From Sulfurospirillum sp. UBA4058 (GTDB lineage: Bacteria > Campylobacterota > Campylobacteria > Campylobacterales > Sulfurospirillaceae), in the NCBI GenBank assembly GCA_002382085.1, contig DFZK01000002.1:1-15715 (forward strand): DNA of 15,715 bases, given 5' to 3'. This document shows, piece by piece, positions 14,738-15,715 of this stretch (position 1 is the first letter of the stretch; every line of letters begins with the position of its first letter). The notes under the pieces are model-generated. The model saw nothing but the letters and a program-made list of their open reading frames with translations, did not search any database and was not told where the DNA came from. The translations under genes and the position numbers were made by a program.

Positions 14738-15562
14738 TCAAAAATGGTGTTCTTGACAACGACACGTAAAACGCCCTCTTCGCACGCGACCTACGATCGT
14801 CATTTTCGTGCGCGTTTGACGGGCAAGACGTGCAACCGTTCGTTTTTTACGCGGATCGAAACAAAAAAGCATCTCGTACTCTTCACCGCTACATGTAAGC
14901 CTTTTAGGGAGTCGTTTGAAGAAGCGAACGCCCTTTTTGCCGCTTTGTTTTAAAAGACGAGAAAGGTCTTTATGGAGTCCGTCGGAAATATCCATACCCG
15001 CATGCCAATGGCGAGCGGCTTTGAAAACGAACCCGCCTTTCAGATCGGGTTGCATAAATCGTCCCGACGAAGAAACGCTTCCGCCGCGCAATAGCCGCGT
15101 CAAGTCACGGAAAGAACGACCGAGCGTGCCGGTATACGCAACGTAATCGCCTATTTTCGCGCCGCTTCGATAGAGTACATGTAAAGGTCTCTTGGCAATG
15201 ATCGTGATCGAAATCGCCAATGTTTCGCCTGCGGTCGTATCGCCGCCGACGATGTCGATTCCGTAGCGACGTGCTACCTTTTGAAACCCTCCGCTTAATT
15301 CTTTAAGTTGCGCGTAGTCAAATGTTTTAGGCATCACGACGCCGATTAACGCCCATTTAGGTTTTGCATTCATCGCAATCGCGTCGGAGATATTGACCAA
15401 CATACTTTTCTGCGCAATCTGATCCAAATGCATCCAGTCGCGTCTAAAATGAATCCCTTCGCAAAACAGGTCTTTCGCATAGACGAAATCCCCCACGACC
15501 GCACCGTCGTCTCCGATGCGCGTACTGGGAAATTGCGAAATAAAAAAAGACTCTTTATCCAT
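14738..15562 (-). CDS. thiL: Thiamin-monophosphate kinase
   Basis: ThiL phosphorylates thiamin monophosphate to the active cofactor thiamin pyrophosphate with ATP. The 274-residue protein is shorter than the 325-residue E. coli enzyme, with a lean C-terminal domain. Motifs are IGDDGAV (16-22), D31 with EGIHF, QKSMLVNISDAIAMNAKPKW (51-70), GGDTTAGETL (106-115), GDYVAYTGTLGRS (138-150), DISDGLHKDL (191-200) and SGEEYEMLF (225-233), where the common GGEDYELLF has drifted slightly. Magnesium-binding Asp residues are kept. The ATG at 15562 follows GAGGTG closely, confirming the start. It completes the pathway fed by the riboswitch-controlled thiD-cytX-thiM operon but has no riboswitch of its own in the 150 bases upstream. 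Confidence 0.95.
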   Translation of the reverse strand: MDKESFFISQFPSTRIGDDGAVVGDFVYAKDLFCEGIHFRRDWMHLDQIAQKSMLVNISDAIAMNAKPKWALIGVVMPKTFDYAQLKELSGGFQKVARRYGIDIVGGDTTAGETLAISITIIAKRPLHVLYRSGAKIGDYVAYTGTLGRSFRDLTRLLRGGSVSSSGRFMQPDLKGGFVFKAARHWHAGMDISDGLHKDLSRLLKQSGKKGVRFFKRLPKRLTCSGEEYEMLFCFDPRKKRTVARLARQTRTKMTIVGRVRRGRFTCRCQEHHF

Positions 15563-15591
15563 ATCACCTCATTGTGTTGAAACTTTTTTAC

Positions 15592-15624
15592 TTTTAATAC
15601 GCCTTTGAAGCAAAAGCTCCAAAA
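15592..15624. repeat. Direct repeat, copy 1
   Basis: A roughly 31-base AT-rich unit whose core ACGCCTTTGAAGCAAA is shared exactly with the copy at 15685-15715, differing by T/C in the flank and one extra A. It lies in the leader region upstream of thiL. The spacer between the copies (15625-15684) holds other GC-richer sequence. It looks like a dispersed intergenic repeat. Confidence 0.65.
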
Positions 15625-15684
15625 GCTACGCTAACGCTGAGTTTTGCTCGGCGCAACGCCCGCACACCCTTGGTGCTTTTTTAT

Positions 15685-15715
15685 CTTTAACACGCCTTTG
15701 AAGCAAAGCTCCAAA
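15685..15715. repeat. Direct repeat, copy 2 (reaches the window edge)
   Basis: The second copy of the unit at 15592-15624, beginning about 92 bases after it. It includes CTTTG-AAG-CAAAG, a short inverted repeat. It runs into the end of the window, so the array may continue. No transposase or CRISPR-associated gene is visible nearby. Confidence 0.65.

Noticed and set aside
15592..15715. CRISPR array
   Set aside because: There are only two imperfect units with a 60-base spacer and a low-complexity repeat, and no cas genes are present.
15625..15715. A minus-strand frame through the right-end repeat as the C-terminus of an upstream gene
   Set aside because: The open frame is only about 29 codons, rich in Arg, Lys and Cys, and falls in repeat sequence. 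It cannot be judged without sequence beyond the window.

Overview
The window looks chromosomal and most resembles a free-living member of the Campylobacterota (Sulfurimonas, Sulfuricurvum or Sulfurospirillum type). The basis is the adjacent thiL-truD pair, which is also neighbouring in Campylobacter jejuni, the wealth of chemoreceptors and cyclic-di-GMP enzymes, and TATAAT-like -10 boxes mostly without a clear -35. The genus is not determined. Almost every gene lies on the minus strand. The only plus-strand genes are two small, mutually related Xre-type regulators.

Layout from left to right. (1) 1-1614: a chemoreceptor cut by the window edge is translationally coupled (ATGA overlap) to an HD-GYP protein that ends in a degenerate GGDEF domain. 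(2) 1615-2156: an intergenic region with several palindromes, then a divergent small Xre regulator. (3) 2229-6109: a thiamin salvage operon with a sigma70 promoter, a TPP riboswitch, thiD, cytX, thiM and a ZIP-family metal transporter. (4) 6106-7056: a membrane diguanylate cyclase and a second Xre regulator, divergent, separated by two copies of a near-palindromic 14-mer. (5) 7046-11190: a double-Cache/PAS/GGDEF/EAL sensor downstream of a CPA2-type cation/proton antiporter. (6) 11218-11620: rnpB, the RNase P RNA. (7) 11674-13488: a chemoreceptor with a C-terminal zinc-binding CZB domain. (8) 13581-15562: truD and thiL. (9) 15592-15715: a short direct repeat whose second copy runs to the window edge.

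Two themes stand out. Thiamin pyrophosphate supply: CytX is predicted to import hydroxymethylpyrimidine, ThiD phosphorylates it, ThiM activates the thiazole alcohol, and ThiL, encoded 9 kb away, makes the final cofactor. ThiE is not in the window. Signalling: five proteins deal with c-di-GMP or chemotaxis. Two of them, the HD-GYP protein and the small cyclase, each sit head to head with one member of the paralogous Xre pair, and palindromes lie in the shared promoter regions. This repeated 'Xre regulator plus c-di-GMP enzyme' layout is the most interesting candidate system here. The remainder is recognisable housekeeping or signalling content.
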